This document shows positions 1 through 8,863 of a stretch of DNA of 64,000 nt, piece by piece (positions within the stretch are counted from its first letter, which is position 1; every line of letters begins with the position of its first letter). Both the position numbers and the translations under genes were made by a program. The notes beneath the pieces are model-generated. The model searched no databases. It saw only the letters and a program-made list of their open reading frames with translations, and had not been told where the DNA came from. Source of the DNA: Mycobacterium nebraskense (GTDB lineage Bacteria > Actinomycetota > Actinomycetes > Mycobacteriales > Mycobacteriaceae); contig NZ_LQPH01000125.1 in assembly GCF_002102255.1 (NCBI RefSeq), positions 48,780 through 112,779 of the forward strand, written 5' to 3'.

Positions 1-405
1 ACCGTGACAATCTGCGGCGAGTTCGCCTTGCTGGTGCAGGTGTCGTTGCGTGCGGCCGCAACCGGGTACCAGGTGCTGGTCTGCACGCAGCGGCCCGGGC
101 GGTGGCGCCAGGTCATTGCGGCCGGGTTGCAGGTGATCGACACCGCCGGGCTGGTCGAGCAGTTGCCGGCCTCGCAGTACCCGTATGTGATCGTCTACGA
201 CGAGGTGGCGGGCTCGGTGCCCGCGGGGGCGGCCGTCACGGTGCGCACCGTGGACAAACGGTCGGCCAGCGGCGCTGACATCCATATCGAACAGGAAGGC
301 CCGGGTGCGGCGGTGATCCGCACGTGGGCGTTTCAGCATCGGCTCCGGATCAACCTCGATTATGAGCGCCGCTTGCTCGAGGGCGGCCCCCGGCGGGCCG
401 CCTAA
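1..405 (+). CDS. EccE-like ESX secretion protein, C-terminal part (5' end outside window)
   Basis: The reading frame is open from base 1, so this is the last 134 residues of a longer protein. The visible part starts with a segment like VTICGEFALLVQ, then a Rossmann-like stretch (alternating hydrophobic residues, TQRPGRW) and a basic tail. This resembles the soluble C-terminal domain of EccE, a membrane subunit of type VII secretion systems. In ESX-5-like loci eccE lies directly upstream of eccA, and here eccA starts 23 bp downstream. The assignment rests on that order plus weak sequence resemblance; another ESX accessory protein is possible. Confidence 0.55.
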   Translation, partial: TVTICGEFALLVQVSLRAAATGYQVLVCTQRPGRWRQVIAAGLQVIDTAGLVEQLPASQYPYVIVYDEVAGSVPAGAAVTVRTVDKRSASGADIHIEQEGPGAAVIRTWAFQHRLRINLDYERRLLEGGPRRAA

Positions 406-427
406 CCGGTTAGATTCGTAGCTGATC

Positions 428-2260
428 ATGACAGGTATTGAGGCAGAATCCCCGGCTCGCAGCGCCTTTCGCCGCGGCCTGTTGGCATCGGGCATCGGCG
501 TGGACGGTCTGGTGCCCAGCCATAACCGGCAGGTGGCCGCCGACATGTTCCGCACGGTCACCCAGGCCGACCCGGGCGTATGTGACGGCTGGATGGGCCG
601 GGTGCTCGCCGGTGAAGACAGCGTGGAAGTACTGGCCGGAGGCTGGGCAGCCGCAGAAACCTTCGGCCGGGAGATCCGCCGGCTAGGGGTGCTGGGCGCA
701 GACTTTCGCCCGCTGGTGTTCGACGGCCTGTTTTTGCAGTTGCCGATCGGCTCAGTGGATGCCCTGCGTTGCGCATACGCGACCGTGTTGATCCGGGAAG
801 CCAACTACAGCCAAGCCCACGAGCTGCTGAGCTCGGCGACCAAGCCGACCGATCCGTTTGACGCCGACATGCACACCTACGCCTGCGGGCTGTTGCATTT
901 CCGCACCCAACGCTGGAGCGATGTGTTGGGCCTGTTCCCGATCGACAAACGTTGGTATCGGCCCGAATACGAATGCGCGGCCACCGCGATGGCCACCACA
1001 GCGCTAGCGTCGCTGGGGGTATTCGAGGATGCGTTTCGCCGCGGCGACAAAGCTGCCCGCGATGACCGCGTACCACCGGCGGCCACGGTGATCCTCTACA
1101 CCCAAGCGATGTGTCTTCGTCACTTGGGCCGCGAGGACGAGGCCGCCCAACTGCTGCGCCGCGTCTATTCCCGCGACCCGAAATTCGCCCCCGCCCGTGA
1201 AGCGATGGACGACCCGAGCCGGCGCCTGGTGCTCACCGACCCAGAAACCATCGAGGCCCGCACCGACCCGTGGGACCCCGCGAGCGCCCCGAGCCGACTA
1301 GAGGCCGAAACGGCCCGCGACGCCGAAAAGGCCTCGCAGTATCTGGCCGAGGGGCAAGCCGAGCTGGACGCCATGCTGGGCATGGAGACGGCCAAACGAG
1401 AAATCAAACGCATCCGCTCGACCACGAAGGTCAACCTGGCCCGCACCAAGGTCGGGTTGCGGGTGCCGGTCACCTCTCGACACACCCTGCTGCTGGGCCC
1501 GCCCGGAACCGGAAAGACCTCTGTGGCACGGGCTTTCACCAAGCAGCTGTGCGGGCTGAAGGTGCTGCGCAAACCGCTGGTGGTGGAGACCAGCCGCGCC
1601 AAACTGCTGGGCCGCTACATGGCTGATGCGGAAAAGAACACCGAAGAGATGCTCGAAGAAGCCCTCGGTGGGGCGGTGTTCTTCGACGAGATGCACACCC
1701 TGCATGAACGCGGCTACTCCACCGGCGACCCCTACGGCAACGCGATCATCAACACACTGCTGCTGTATATGGAGAATCACCGCGACGAACTGGTGGTGTT
1801 CGGGGCAGGCTACGCCAAAGCCACCGAGCGAATGCTAGAGGTGAATCAAGGTCTGCGACGACGGTTTTCGACCGTGATCGAGTTCCACAGCTACACCCCG
1901 CCAGAGTTGATCGAACTGACCAAGCTGATGGCGGCTGAAGATGAGGACGTGACCACCGATGAGGCCGTTGAAGTCCTGCGCCCAGACTTCGAGAAGTTCT
2001 ATGCCGATGAAAGTCTCACCGCTGAAGGCGATTTGATCCGCGGCATAGACGTATTGGGCAACGCCGGGTTTGTGCGCAACGTGGTGGAAAAGGCCCGCGA
2101 TCACCGCAACGACCGCCTGGATACCACCGAGCTTGATGAGCTGCTGGCCAGCGACGACGTCGAAGTCACCGACGCGCAGCTGCAGCGCCTGCGGGAGCTC
2201 ACCCGCGAAGACTTGGCCGAAGGACTGCGGGCGGCGGTCTCCGAAAAGCGTTCAGAATAG
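428..2260 (+). CDS. eccA: EccA, ESX (type VII) secretion AAA+ ATPase
   Basis: The 610-residue product has the EccA layout: an N-terminal TPR-like helical half (about residues 1-280) and a CbbX-type AAA+ domain with Walker A GPPGTGKT near residues 357-364 and Walker B FFDEMH near 418-423. The arginine-rich LRRRF motif lies further on. The length is close to chromosomal EccA proteins (about 570-620 residues). EccA is the cytosolic ATPase thought to act with EspG on PE/PPE substrates. It follows an EccE-like gene and sits at the end of an ESX locus that must continue to the left of the window. Plasmid ESX loci of the pRAW type are required for conjugation, so transfer rather than virulence is the likely role here. 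Confidence 0.92.
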   Translation: MTGIEAESPARSAFRRGLLASGIGVDGLVPSHNRQVAADMFRTVTQADPGVCDGWMGRVLAGEDSVEVLAGGWAAAETFGREIRRLGVLGADFRPLVFDGLFLQLPIGSVDALRCAYATVLIREANYSQAHELLSSATKPTDPFDADMHTYACGLLHFRTQRWSDVLGLFPIDKRWYRPEYECAATAMATTALASLGVFEDAFRRGDKAARDDRVPPAATVILYTQAMCLRHLGREDEAAQLLRRVYSRDPKFAPAREAMDDPSRRLVLTDPETIEARTDPWDPASAPSRLEAETARDAEKASQYLAEGQAELDAMLGMETAKREIKRIRSTTKVNLARTKVGLRVPVTSRHTLLLGPPGTGKTSVARAFTKQLCGLKVLRKPLVVETSRAKLLGRYMADAEKNTEEMLEEALGGAVFFDEMHTLHERGYSTGDPYGNAIINTLLLYMENHRDELVVFGAGYAKATERMLEVNQGLRRRFSTVIEFHSYTPPELIELTKLMAAEDEDVTTDEAVEVLRPDFEKFYADESLTAEGDLIRGIDVLGNAGFVRNVVEKARDHRNDRLDTTELDELLASDDVEVTDAQLQRLRELTREDLAEGLRAAVSEKRSE

Positions 2261-2267
2261 GCAAGTT

Positions 2268-2594
2268 ATGAACGATTCAGACCAGATGATGGCGCTGTTC
2301 GTGGCGATCCTCGTGATGATCGGGCTGCTTTACCTGCTTTGCCGCCTTATCTATGTCATCGTCGACGAGGCATGGGTAGCCAAGAATGCACGCGAGCAAC
2401 AGCGCGTACAAGAAATCCGCTCAGCTCAACAGCGCAGCGACCTGCTGGCCGAGCTGCGCGAATTCGGCCTGAGCGAAGAAGACCTTGATCTGCCTCACGA
2501 AGAGATCGCTGCCAGGGTCACCTACGCCGCCGGGCTGCACCGCCAAGCCGCCGAAGGACTCGGGCGGGCGGGCAGGGTCGCTGCGGCCAGTTGA
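2268..2594 (+). CDS. Small membrane-anchored protein, 108 aa
   Basis: The ATG at 2268 lies 7 bp after the eccA stop, so the two are probably co-transcribed. One hydrophobic segment spans about residues 10-32 (LFVAILVMIGLLYLLCRLIYVIV). It is followed by a charged, probably helical cytoplasmic part rich in E, R and Q. No family was recognised. The position suggests an accessory ESX-plasmid protein. A longer in-frame extension upstream overlaps eccA and is rejected. Confidence 0.7.
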   Translation: MNDSDQMMALFVAILVMIGLLYLLCRLIYVIVDEAWVAKNAREQQRVQEIRSAQQRSDLLAELREFGLSEEDLDLPHEEIAARVTYAAGLHRQAAEGLGRAGRVAAAS

Positions 2595-2631
2595 TCCACA
2601 TCAACCCAGGGCAGCAGTGCTCGTCTGCTCG

Positions 2632-2659
2632 TTGCGCTACGGTGAAACGGCTTTACACT
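2632..2659 (+). promoter_or_regulatory. Possible SigA-type promoter for a nearly leaderless mRNA
   Basis: TTGCGC at 2632-2637 and TACACT at 2654-2659 are separated by 16 bp. A start of transcription about 7 nt after the -10 would fall 1-2 nt before the ATG at 2668, giving a leaderless message, which is common in mycobacteria. No Shine-Dalgarno sequence is visible before that ATG, which fits. Inference from spacing only. Confidence 0.45.
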
Positions 2660-2667
2660 CCACCGAT

Positions 2668-2889
2668 ATGGACTATGTGGAGCAAGCTGGAATGATTCTG
2701 TATGCGCTTAAGAAGATTCTCCAGGAGCGCCAAAAACTACGGGGTGTGAGCTCCCCGACCGAGGATGAGTGGCGGGCGATCAACGGGGCGATCGCGGCCA
2801 CCGGATTCAAGGTCGACGAGCCGTGGTCGTCGGCGGGTATGGGCGAGTGGCAAGCCACGCTCGAGCACGCGCTCACCGCCTCATACTAG
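2668..2889 (+). CDS. Hypothetical protein, 73 aa
   Basis: The start chosen is the ATG at 2668, placed just after a promoter-like pair. The product is soluble, with an N-terminal helix (EQAGMILYALKKILQERQKLRG) and a C-terminal helix ending LEHALTASY. It lacks signal or membrane segments. It ends 33 bp before the convergent stop of the VirB6-like gene. I do not recognise the family. Confidence 0.6.
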   Translation: MDYVEQAGMILYALKKILQERQKLRGVSSPTEDEWRAINGAIAATGFKVDEPWSSAGMGEWQATLEHALTASY

Positions 2890-2922
2890 ATCGGCTGCGC
2901 CACAAGCGCTTTCGGTCTCTCG

Positions 2923-4992
2923 TCAATGTGTGGGACGGCCCTTGACAGGGGTGCTGTCCTCGTCGACGTCGACTCTGTCGGGCTGTGGGCGCGTACTGGG
3001 GCGCTGCGGCTGGTGTGGCGGAGAGGCTGGGTTGGCGCGCTGGTGCGTGGGGCGCTCGGGGCTGCCGCCCCGGCCGGGGGCTGGGGTTGGCGCTGGTTGG
3101 GCGCCGGCAGGCGCGGCGGGACCACCTTGGGGCGAAGAGTTGGGGGCGCCGGCCGGGGGGTTGGGTTGCTGTGCGCCAGTAGAGCTGTGGTCGCGGTGGC
3201 GGCGCTGAGCGACGTGACCGGCGACGGCGGCCGCAGCGACGGCTTCGGGTGCCACGACGGCGGTGGCGGCCTCACCGGCCATCATGGCACCATCGGCGGC
3301 GGCCGCAGTCCCGCCGGCGGTGGAGGAGGCCGCCACGTCAGCGGCGGGGGCCTGTGGTGCTGGGGTTTGTTGAGAGGCGCGCCCGGGTGAGGGTGGGCGT
3401 CCGCCGGGGGGGCGGCCGTTGACTGGGGGGCCGGTGAGGGGCTGGTCGGGCTCGTCGGGGGTATCGGAGGAGTCGTCGTCGGGTTTTTTGGCCCATGGTG
3501 CGCGCGAGTTGAGGTCTTTGGCTCGGTCGTAGGCGTCTTGTCCGCGTTGGTATCCTTCGCGGCCGCGGTGGACGAGTTCACTGATGGTGTGGGTGAAATC
3601 TTGGCGGGTGTGATCGCCGAGTTCGCGTTTGAGCCACCAGAACACGCCGATGGCGACGGCGGAGATGATGGCGATCATGAATAGCCGCGCGAGTGGGTGG
3701 GTCATGCCGACCTGGTCGGCGTAGCCGCCGCGGGCGCCCATTTTGAGCACGATCATGGCCGCGATGGAGATGTAGGTGGTGTAGGCGAATACCAGGGCGG
3801 CGTGTTTGAAGAACATGGTGATGCGCCGCGCGGCGCGCCGGCGCGGGTGGCCGTGGATCATGGCGGGTGCGGCGGCCACGATGGACATCAGGGCGTTGAC
3901 GAAGGCCGCGCAGCATACCATGACGTAGCTGTAGGTGACGTAGCAGACGAAGAACGCGAAGACTGCGCCCAGGAGGCCGTAGCAGGCGCCCAGGGCGAGG
4001 TTGGCGCCGCTGAGGTGTTGGGCGAAGGACAGGGCTTGGGGTGCGCCGCAGGAGGCCATGGCGTGGGCGGGTGCTGCGAGGTCGCCGGCGTTGGGTGGGG
4101 TGAGCATGGCGGCGGTGTAGGCGCCACCGCAGGTGCCGATGTTATCGACGGTGGTGCCGAAGTTCATCAGCTGTAACGGCATTCGCAAGGTGGTGTCGGC
4201 GATGAGGCCGGTGAGGTGTTGGAGCTGGGCCTGGCCGCCGCCGCTAGTGATGGTGCCGTTGGCGAAGGCTGCTTGGGAGATGCTGAAGCCGAGGTTGCGT
4301 CCTTGGGTCAGTAGCCCGTTTTCGCTGTAGAGGTCGGACAGCGGGTCGCGGGTGAGCACGATGCCCAGGATGCCAACGGCGATGGTGGACACCATGATTC
4401 CGGCGCCGAAGCCTTTGCGACCATGCCACAGGATGTGGAAGGCGCCGACTGAGACACCGAGCAGTAGGCAGATGGGGAAGACCCACAGGTCGGCAAGGAT
4501 CACCCGGATTGTCTCGAAGACCGGCCGAAACCAGGTGGCCAGCCACACCAGCCACGTGTTGGACATGGCGAACCGCAGCAGCCACAGCGACATGGCGATC
4601 ATGAAGATGTAGATGCCGGCTTGGGCTTGCAGCAGTTCGATCACGCCTTCATGGGTCATGCCGGTGGTGACGGCGTTGGCCAGCCAGCGGGCCCAGCTCG
4701 ACGGGTCCCAGCTGAGGCCAGGTCCTGCTTTGGTGATGGCTTCGGTGGTGCTGACCACGGACAGGTAGTAGTTGCCCACGGGGACGCCGTGGCTGTCGGT
4801 GACCCCGGTCCAGTTCAGTGCACCGGCCAGGGTGGAGGCGGCCGCGGGCGGGGCGGCTCCGATCGCGGCGGCGGCCAGGGTGTGGGTGATGAACCAGAAG
4901 GTGGTGACGCGCCGCAGGCGTGGGCGGGTGGCCATCTGGTAGCCGAGGTATTCGGCGGCGCGCTGGCCGAATGTTGTTGGCGGGGTGGTCAT
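2923..4992 (-). CDS. VirB6/TrbL-like polytopic conjugation protein with long disordered tail
   Basis: The 689-residue product has an N-terminal signal-like or membrane segment, then about six to eight strongly hydrophobic helices (residues ~140-460). The last ~220 residues are rich in P, A, G, S and T with no predicted fold. This is the VirB6/TrbL plan: an inner-membrane channel subunit of the type IV secretion system. The start ATG at 4992 overlaps the stop of the virB4 gene by 4 bp (ATGA), implying translational coupling. It is the last gene of the minus-strand transfer operon. The assignment is by topology and neighbourhood, since this family diverges strongly. Confidence 0.75.
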   Translation of the reverse strand: MTTPPTTFGQRAAEYLGYQMATRPRLRRVTTFWFITHTLAAAAIGAAPPAAASTLAGALNWTGVTDSHGVPVGNYYLSVVSTTEAITKAGPGLSWDPSSWARWLANAVTTGMTHEGVIELLQAQAGIYIFMIAMSLWLLRFAMSNTWLVWLATWFRPVFETIRVILADLWVFPICLLLGVSVGAFHILWHGRKGFGAGIMVSTIAVGILGIVLTRDPLSDLYSENGLLTQGRNLGFSISQAAFANGTITSGGGQAQLQHLTGLIADTTLRMPLQLMNFGTTVDNIGTCGGAYTAAMLTPPNAGDLAAPAHAMASCGAPQALSFAQHLSGANLALGACYGLLGAVFAFFVCYVTYSYVMVCCAAFVNALMSIVAAAPAMIHGHPRRRAARRITMFFKHAALVFAYTTYISIAAMIVLKMGARGGYADQVGMTHPLARLFMIAIISAVAIGVFWWLKRELGDHTRQDFTHTISELVHRGREGYQRGQDAYDRAKDLNSRAPWAKKPDDDSSDTPDEPDQPLTGPPVNGRPPGGRPPSPGRASQQTPAPQAPAADVAASSTAGGTAAAADGAMMAGEAATAVVAPEAVAAAAVAGHVAQRRHRDHSSTGAQQPNPPAGAPNSSPQGGPAAPAGAQPAPTPAPGRGGSPERPTHQRANPASPPHQPQRPSTRPQPDRVDVDEDSTPVKGRPTH

Positions 4993-7970
4993 GCCGCGCG
5001 CCCGGGGGTGGTGTCGTAGGCGTCGTGCACGGCGGCGTCGGGTTCGGTGGCTACCCAGATGGGCGATTTGCGGCGGAACTCGTCGACGAAGAATCCGTAG
5101 CCTTGCCGCGCGCCGCGGTTGGGGCCGGCGGCGGAGTCAACCTCGTCGAAGGCGGTGGGGTCGCGCATCTCATCCGGGGAGGGCTGAGCGAGGAAGAATT
5201 CTTCGATGTCGGGGTAGTCGTCGAGGCGGATGCCGACTTTGGCGGCGACTTGGCGTGCCAGGTCTTCGTTTTCAAACGGCATGATCAGTTGCTGGGTGAT
5301 GAACTCATCACCCATGAGCGCGAGGTCTTTGATGGGATTTTGGGTGATGATCAACAACCCTGTGTAGTGCTTGCGAGCTTGGCGGCTGATCAGGTGTGCG
5401 TCGTCGGCGCCGGCGCGGGAGTTGAGCAGGGCGGAGGCTTCTTCGAGGACGATGAGCCCAAACCGGGTGGGATCGGCGAAAAATGTCACTCTGGCTAGTC
5501 TCACGAGCATGCCGTAGATGGCCACGGAGGCACGTTTGCGGTCGGAGAGCTGTTCGTAGAGGTGCGGGGTGTTCATCTCTTTGGCGGTGGGCAGGTCGAG
5601 GCTGCCGGTGAGCCAGATCGTGACGTCGAGTCTGGCCAGGTCGGGCACGGGCAGCGTGTCGTCGAAGATGGCTCGGGTGAAGGCGTGGCTGGCCCACGAT
5701 TGCAGGGCGGCAAGGATGGGGGCGAGGTCGTCGGCGAGTCTGACGACTTGCGGGGCGCGATTGTCGGGCCCAGTCGAGGGGGCCTGGATGTGGCTGATGT
5801 ATTTCATGAGCGCTGCGGTGCTGGTGATGTCGAGCGCGGCAGCGACGTCGGCCTGCAGGATGGCGCGTAGGCGGCGCACTCCAACGCTGCGCGCATCCAG
5901 GCTCATCATGGGAACCATGTAGTCCAGCCAGTAGCCGCCGGCGACGTCGGCGGGGAAGACACGCAGCGGGTCGCAGCTGAACTGGTTGCCGGCCATGTCG
6001 ATGACGGCTTTGTTGTCGACATCGGCGAGGGCTTTTTCCCACTCGGTGCCGGGGTCGACGATGAATGCTTGTGCGCCGCGTTGGATTTCGCCGCGGGTGA
6101 TGCGTTTGGCGGCATAGGATTTGCCGTAGCCCAGCGCGCCGCTGCACACCAGGCAGGGGTTGCGGTTGCGACGCGCGGCGGCGGGCAGGTCGAGCAGCAC
6201 GGCGCTGTTGAGGGCGTTGTTTCTGTTGAATCCCAGTAGGATTCCGGTGCTGTTGCCGACCATGGATGAGGTGAACGGCACGAAGCGTGACCACTTTTTG
6301 GTGGTGGTGGGTTGGGTGAATTGGTCGATGGTGGTTTTGTGGGCGGGGGCGGCGGGGTTGAAGGCTGCCCAGAGTTTGGTTTGGGCGCCGCGGTAGTGGC
6401 GGATGGCGATTTGGCCAGATTGGGTGAGTTCTTCGCGGAGGCGTTTGACGCTGTAGTCCAGGGTGTGTTGATCGGGGGCGCCGACTGCGATGACGAACGC
6501 GGCATGTAGGGGCCGTTCGTCGATGTTGGCTTCGAGCTGGCGGTTGTATTCGGCGAGTTGGCGCCAGGTGGCGATGAGTTCGGCGTCGCCGTTGCGGACG
6601 TCGCGGCGCTGGGTGAATTGGTCGTCGATGTTGCCTTTGGCGCGGTCGTTGCGCACGAATTCCATTTCGCGGCTTACGGTTACGAGGTTGACGGCGAAGT
6701 CGAAGGTGGCGCCGGTGTCGAGGTCGTCGAGGGCTTGCAGAAATTCTGATCCGGGGAACACGATGCCGGCCTTGGGCATGTCGACGACTGGCAGGATCGC
6801 TTGGTAGCTGTCGGGATACGCGCCTTCGGGACTGGAGACTCGCAGGGTTTTGCTCCACGAGGGGATGCGCCGCAGGCCGGCGGTCCACGCGAGCAGCGCC
6901 GCGGCGGACAAGACGGCGAGGGGGGCTGCTAGCGGGAGTCCGACCAGGAGGCCGGCCGCGATGGCAGCGGCGGCGAGTCCGGCTGCGATGAGATGCAGCG
7001 GCAGGAGGCGGCCGCCGCGATGGTGTTGGTCGCCGTCGTCGAAAACCGCGGCGGGCAGCGCGGCGGTGTCGAGCTGGTCTGTGGTAGCCCGGCGGGGTAG
7101 GGGGTTGTTGAACACTCCGCGCCAAGCGTTGTGCCGCCAGAACCAGTCGATCATGTCCGCACTGACCGGTTGGGGCGCGAACTGCTCGGGAATGGCGGTG
7201 ATGATGTCGTGGGCCAGGCGCTGGTAGGCGGCCACCGAGTCGTCGGAGTCTTTGTCGCGCCCGATTACCCAGTCGCGCAGTTTGGCGGCTTGACCTGCAG
7301 GGCTGTGCCCGGCGCGGCCGGCGTCGACGGGCATGGCCAGCCAGTAGATGCGGGTGCGGGGGTGGTGGTTCTTGAGGACGGGCTTCATCCGCTGGCAGGA
7401 GTTGACCCAAGCGGGCTTGTCGCGGTGACCATCAACCATGGCGCGGAGCAGCTGGCGCTGGTTTTGGGGTACGGAGAGCCCGAATACCCAGGTGCCGGCG
7501 GGGACTTCGCGGGCCAGGGCTTGGTGACTGTCGGCCACGCCGGTGCGGCGTTTGGTGGATTGCAGGTAGTAGGGCAATCCGCTGATCAGGTAGTGGGCGT
7601 AGATACCGTGGGCGGTGAAGCTCAGGTTGCCGATGACGGTGCGCGGCGGTGTCAGCAGCGGGTCGCTGGCGGTGCTGGCCAGGGTGGGGCGCAGGGCGCG
7701 CCAGGCGCTGACAATGCGGAAGCGCAGGTTGGGCCGCTGACGGGGGATCAGTGCCGCGGCCCCGGCGGTGGCGGCGGTGAGCAGCAGGCCGTAGATCAAG
7801 ATGGCGCGGGCGTGCCCGGAATCCAGAGCGAGGATGGTGAGGGCGACAGTGAGGGCGGTGCCGCCGTAGAGGCTGACCGCCACCCAGAGCCGCAGCGGCT
7901 TTTTGAACAGGATGTCGGTGTAGACCGGGGTGTCGTGGACGCCTTTGAATAGTTGCGCTGATTCGGTCAC
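4989..7970 (-). CDS. virB4: VirB4-type conjugation ATPase (actinobacterial SCO6880-like)
   Basis: The 993-residue product starts with two membrane helices (about residues 28-75, PrgI/VirB3-like). A central helix pair follows near 330-365, then a C-terminal ATPase with a Walker A variant GALGYGKS near residues 612-619 and Walker B LIVLEEAS near 835-842. VirB4 powers assembly and substrate movement in type IV secretion and is a hallmark gene of conjugation. Fusion of a PrgI/VirB3-like membrane part to VirB4 is typical of actinobacterial systems. It is separated by 73 bp from the small membrane gene upstream and overlaps the VirB6-like gene downstream by 4 bp. Confidence 0.9.
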   Translation of the reverse strand: MTESAQLFKGVHDTPVYTDILFKKPLRLWVAVSLYGGTALTVALTILALDSGHARAILIYGLLLTAATAGAAALIPRQRPNLRFRIVSAWRALRPTLASTASDPLLTPPRTVIGNLSFTAHGIYAHYLISGLPYYLQSTKRRTGVADSHQALAREVPAGTWVFGLSVPQNQRQLLRAMVDGHRDKPAWVNSCQRMKPVLKNHHPRTRIYWLAMPVDAGRAGHSPAGQAAKLRDWVIGRDKDSDDSVAAYQRLAHDIITAIPEQFAPQPVSADMIDWFWRHNAWRGVFNNPLPRRATTDQLDTAALPAAVFDDGDQHHRGGRLLPLHLIAAGLAAAAIAAGLLVGLPLAAPLAVLSAAALLAWTAGLRRIPSWSKTLRVSSPEGAYPDSYQAILPVVDMPKAGIVFPGSEFLQALDDLDTGATFDFAVNLVTVSREMEFVRNDRAKGNIDDQFTQRRDVRNGDAELIATWRQLAEYNRQLEANIDERPLHAAFVIAVGAPDQHTLDYSVKRLREELTQSGQIAIRHYRGAQTKLWAAFNPAAPAHKTTIDQFTQPTTTKKWSRFVPFTSSMVGNSTGILLGFNRNNALNSAVLLDLPAAARRNRNPCLVCSGALGYGKSYAAKRITRGEIQRGAQAFIVDPGTEWEKALADVDNKAVIDMAGNQFSCDPLRVFPADVAGGYWLDYMVPMMSLDARSVGVRRLRAILQADVAAALDITSTAALMKYISHIQAPSTGPDNRAPQVVRLADDLAPILAALQSWASHAFTRAIFDDTLPVPDLARLDVTIWLTGSLDLPTAKEMNTPHLYEQLSDRKRASVAIYGMLVRLARVTFFADPTRFGLIVLEEASALLNSRAGADDAHLISRQARKHYTGLLIITQNPIKDLALMGDEFITQQLIMPFENEDLARQVAAKVGIRLDDYPDIEEFFLAQPSPDEMRDPTAFDEVDSAAGPNRGARQGYGFFVDEFRRKSPIWVATEPDAAVHDAYDTTPGRAA

Positions 7971-8043
7971 GGGTTATTTTCCTCGCGCGTTGTGACCGCG
8001 GAACCGGGTCGCCGGTTGCGGTGGAAGGGATGCTGTCGCAGGG

Positions 8044-8328
8044 TTATTGGCCGAATTGGCCGGTGGTGATGCCGGTGCGATCGACGGTGTGTTTGGTCGA
8101 GACGTAGATCGCATAACCCGAGCCGACGATCACGGCGACGACGACGCCGGTTAGGGCCCAGCCCACGGTCGCGCCGATGCGGCCGCCGAAGAAGGAGCCG
8201 ACCGCGCGTGCACCGCCGCCGAGCAGGATAAGCACGACCATCACACCTACCCCGATGGTGTAGAGGGCATGGCTGCCCGAAACGAGGTCGGCGACGGCCA
8301 AAACCGTTGTGTGCGAAGCGGTGTTCAT
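8044..8328 (-). CDS. Small two-helix membrane protein of the transfer operon, 94 aa
   Basis: The start is the ATG at 8328, preceded on the minus strand by AAAGGGA about 9 nt upstream; a longer frame to 8502 overlaps the next gene and has no such site. Two hydrophobic helices cover about residues 22-40 and 52-76, with a glycine-rich loop (GGGARAVGSFFGGRIG) between them. This resembles the small VirB2/pilin-like or TrbC-like membrane subunits seen before virB4 in type IV loci. That role is inferred from size, topology and position. Confidence 0.72.
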   Translation of the reverse strand: MNTASHTTVLAVADLVSGSHALYTIGVGVMVVLILLGGGARAVGSFFGGRIGATVGWALTGVVVAVIVGSGYAIYVSTKHTVDRTGITTGQFGQ

Positions 8329-8348
8329 ATCAGTATTCCCTTTCATGG

Positions 8349-8597
8349 TTAGTGCAATGACAGCGAGAGAGGTCCAAGGATGGGGCCGAAGGCGATGACG
8401 ACGGCGGTGCTGGGGGTGAGAACTCCCCATCCCAGCGCGACCATGGTGCGCCCCTGACGGGCGGACTCGACAGCGAGTGCCAAGCTGGCGAGCACAACGC
8501 ACACAACGCCCCCACCCAAGCCGATGGCGCCGAGGAGGGGAGGTCCCGCAACCTGGTTGGCGGCGTCGAAAAGCGTTGGGGCTGATGCGGTATGCAC
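8349..8597 (-). CDS. Small two-helix membrane protein, 82 aa (GTG start)
   Basis: I choose the GTG at 8597 because GAAAGGA lies 8 nt upstream, and because the N-terminus (VHTASAPTLF) then matches that of its neighbour (MNTASHTTVL). Two hydrophobic helices span about residues 22-43 and 52-78. The similar N-terminus, size and topology suggest that this and the next gene are an ancient duplicate pair of pilin-like subunits. The gap to the downstream gene is 20 bp. Confidence 0.7.
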   Translation of the reverse strand: MHTASAPTLFDAANQVAGPPLLGAIGLGGGVVCVVLASLALAVESARQGRTMVALGWGVLTPSTAVVIAFGPILGPLSLSLH

Positions 8598-8622
8598 GTC
8601 AGGGTTCCTTTCACGATTTACT

Positions 8623-8850
8623 TCAGCGGTCCGGGCCGAATTGTGAATTTGGCACAACGGGGCCGAATTCGCGGTCGTGCCCGTGGGCGAGAGGCGGCGC
8701 TGCGAACACGAGCGCCGCGGTGAGCACTGTGGTCCAGATGAGGGACGCCCAGACGCGGCGGTACACGTACACGGCGCACAGCAGCACCGAGGGGGCGATC
8801 AGGATCGGTACGAGAAGGTGATGGCGGTCGAGAAAATGCAGAAGGCTCAT
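8623..8850 (-). CDS. Small membrane protein, 75 aa
   Basis: ATG at 8850 with AAAGGAA about 9 nt upstream. Hydrophobic segments lie at about residues 10-30 and 33-52, followed by a short His/Asp-containing tail. It sits 13 bp after the TcpC-like gene in the same operon. The family is not recognised; it is probably an accessory subunit of the transfer channel. Confidence 0.68.
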   Translation of the reverse strand: MSLLHFLDRHHLLVPILIAPSVLLCAVYVYRRVWASLIWTTVLTAALVFAAPPLAHGHDREFGPVVPNSQFGPDR

Positions 8851-8863
8851 GGTGGGTGTTCCT

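Noticed and set aside
5308..7410. 700-residue Arg/Pro-rich frame overlapping virB4 on the same strand
   Set aside because: Composition (Arg, Pro, His) is typical of a frame-shifted shadow, and the virB4 frame has intact ATPase motifs.
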